Assembly: GCA_001599755.1 (NCBI GenBank)
Contig: BCHX01000010.1
Coordinates: 501,883-565,882, forward strand
Length of the DNA stretch: 64,000 nucleotides
Origin: Gliomastix tumulicola
Lineage: Eukaryota; Ascomycota; Sordariomycetes; Hypocreales; Bionectriaceae
Reading direction: 5' to 3'
Below the pieces are notes generated by a model. That model saw only the letters and a program-made list of their open reading frames with translations, was not told where the DNA came from and searched no databases. The translations under genes were made by a program, and so were the position numbers. Shown here in pieces: positions 62,737-64,000 of this stretch. The stretch's first letter is position 1, and each line of letters opens with the position of its first letter.

Positions 62737-64000
62737 CTAGGCGAGGGTGACCGCATACCAAATGAGGCCCAAGGCGGCGCCCATGATAATGGTGACCGGT
62801 GGGCTCAAGTTGAAGGAGTACCCGAAGACAAAGCTCGATGCTGTCACGACGACCCACCAAGGCTCCTGTGCAAGACTCGTCCCCTGCTGAAACCTTTCGT
62901 CAATATACCCGATTTGCCACAAGCGATAAACTGCGGTATAAATGAGTCCCACGGCACCAGCGTTGACGCCCCTAAGGAGCGATTTGACCCATCTGCGGCC
63001 ACGGATAGCACTCCAAATACCCATCGTACCATGGACCGTAATAAGACCCGGGGCAAAGATGCCAATAAACCCAAGTATTGCCCCAACTGCCGAATTGTAC
63101 CCGCCATTGATCGCTGTCAGGGCGCCGAGGTATACCGCAAAGTTGAAGTTGGGACCAGGAAAACTCTGTTGGATGGCGAGACCGATGAGAAAGTCGCGCG
63201 GGCTAACCCAACCTTCAGCAACAACATATTCGCGGAGCAATGGAATGACAACAGGTCCTCCGCCGAAAATGATGGTTCCTGCGAGGTACATATTGGCGAA
63301 GAAGCTAAAGAGGTATGACCTGGCAGGCAATTTGCCACGTAGGACCATGATGATAATAAAGGTGACGAGGAAGAAGACAATGATGCTGAGGCCAAAGACC
63401 CAGGAAAAATTGAGCGACCGTTCTGGTGGGACAACGCGTTGTTCTGATTCGGCGTCCGGACGTGAGTTCTCGGCGATTGGGAGAGCCTGCGCGTTGTCTC
63501 GACTCAATCGCGTCACCGCCTCACTTTGTTCCCCAGCGACGCCGAAAGAGGCAGCATTGGTGGTAGTAAGATTGTCCCGACCGGGAGATTGCGCCTGCGA
63601 AAGCTCGACGGACTCCGGCGCTCGTGCCCTAAGCCGTTCGGCGGGCTTCTTCACTAGGCCAACTATAGTCTTGATAGGGCGATGAAGCCAGCGATAGTCA
63701 TGGACGACGGTTGCACAGCCGGCCACGAACATCAGAAGGGGAAAGTACCACAGCGCGTTGTAGAGGATCCCTGCCGCACCTCCAACCAAGACGAGTATTC
63801 GGGTTATTTTGTCGGTGATGGCCTTGTCTGATAGTTGAACAGCAGCGACTGCGATAATCCCAACAGTCGAGGCGTTGAGGCCGGAGAGAAGTGCGTACAC
63901 GGGCCCAGGGAGGGTGTCTCCAATATTGGAGACACCTATGGAAAGGCCGTACATTCCAAAGGCACCGGGTAAGCTAAGGAAGCGACTGAGTACCGCTGCA
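62737..64000 (-). CDS. Chromate ion transporter (CHR family), 5' end outside the window
   Basis: The frame is open from base 64000 to the stop at 62737 (about 420 codons). It contains the end of the first CHR domain (GVSNIGDTLPGPVYALLSGL, KAITDKITRILVLVGGAAG, LYNALWYFPLL), a ~90-residue hydrophilic linker and a full second CHR domain (FFANMYLAGTIIFGGGPVVI, IQQSFPGPNFNFAVYLGAL, NGGYNSAVGAILGFIGIFAP) ending in hydrophobic helices. Fungal CHR proteins have two fused domains and act at the plasma membrane in chromate efflux or sulfate-linked resistance. The FGGG/PVVxP and PGPxxN motifs are intact. An N-terminal ~120 residues are presumably beyond the edge. Confidence 0.9.
   Translation of the reverse strand, partial: AAVLSRFLSLPGAFGMYGLSIGVSNIGDTLPGPVYALLSGLNASTVGIIAVAAVQLSDKAITDKITRILVLVGGAAGILYNALWYFPLLMFVAGCATVVHDYRWLHRPIKTIVGLVKKPAERLRARAPESVELSQAQSPGRDNLTTTNAASFGVAGEQSEAVTRLSRDNAQALPIAENSRPDAESEQRVVPPERSLNFSWVFGLSIIVFFLVTFIIIMVLRGKLPARSYLFSFFANMYLAGTIIFGGGPVVIPLLREYVVAEGWVSPRDFLIGLAIQQSFPGPNFNFAVYLGALTAINGGYNSAVGAILGFIGIFAPGLITVHGTMGIWSAIRGRRWVKSLLRGVNAGAVGLIYTAVYRLWQIGYIDERFQQGTSLAQEPWWVVVTASSFVFGYSFNLSPPVTIIMGAALGLIWYAVTLA

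Noticed and set aside
1..64000. Starship-type giant element signature (tyrosine-recombinase captain)
   Set aside because: NLRs and accessory genes fit Starship cargo, but no captain-like (DUF3435) gene was recognised and no large-scale TSD/TIR pair can be defined within the window.
1..64000. CRISPR arrays, bacterial operons, riboswitches or Rho-independent terminators
   Set aside because: Gene structure and families are fungal. The tandem arrays lack repeat-spacer organisation.

Overview
The window comes from a filamentous ascomycete, most likely Pezizomycotina and probably Sordariomycetes. It has genes split by short GT-AG introns with CTAAY branch sites, a HET-domain gene, a NACHT-WD40 NLR, fungus-restricted families (PDDEXK_12-like, OrsD/DUF3505-like), Tad-like LINEs, hAT and Mutator-like (MULE) transposons, and several nonsense codons of the C-to-T or G-to-A type expected from RIP-like mutation. 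The species cannot be told from the sequence. This is an accessory, transposon-rich compartment: roughly half the DNA is transposon or decayed gene.

Layout. 1-3450: 5'-complete, 3'-truncated NACHT-WD40 receptor (minus strand). 4.5-6.1 kb: three decayed fragments (OrsD/C2H2, PDDEXK-like, PNP-ankyrin). 6.2-8.3 kb: membrane protein. 8.6-18.5 kb: an inactivated Tad-like LINE (LINE A) split by an intact hAT element (hAT1) with an exact 8-bp target duplication. 19.6-24.1 kb: HET-domain gene, transaldolase remnant, short-chain dehydrogenase. 24.2-28.7 kb: second LINE (LINE D), whose reverse transcriptase has lost its catalytic motif, next to a decayed PDDEXK-like gene. 30.4-33.7 kb: intact three-exon PDDEXK-like gene and an interrupted BTB gene. 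34.2-43.4 kb: a nest of elements: hAT2 carrying a 683-bp MULE-type MITE with a 9-bp TSD, a LINE 5' fragment (LINE C), a 3.6-kb Hop-like MULE with a 664-bp hAT MITE in its coding region, and a LINE 3' fragment (LINE B). 43.7-57.1 kb: small-family genes and their remnants (OrsD/C2H2, F-box-ankyrin, a coiled-coil/nuclease-like/kinase-like protein, SET-like pair, another PDDEXK-like fragment). 57.5-59.5 kb: LTR-like repeat and G-rich minisatellites. 59.6-62.6 kb: decayed hAT3. 62.7-64.0 kb: 3' part of a chromate transporter.

Themes. The non-transposon content is biased to conflict or allorecognition families (NLR, HET, a PNP-ankyrin NLR remnant, F-box-ankyrin, nuclease-like plus kinase-like fusion) and to families present as one intact gene plus several wrecks. 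The nesting order can be read from TSDs: LINE A before hAT1, and the MULE before its hAT MITE. The strongest candidate for an undescribed system is the 848-residue coiled-coil/PD-(D/E)XK-like/kinase-like protein at 48.3-50.9 kb.
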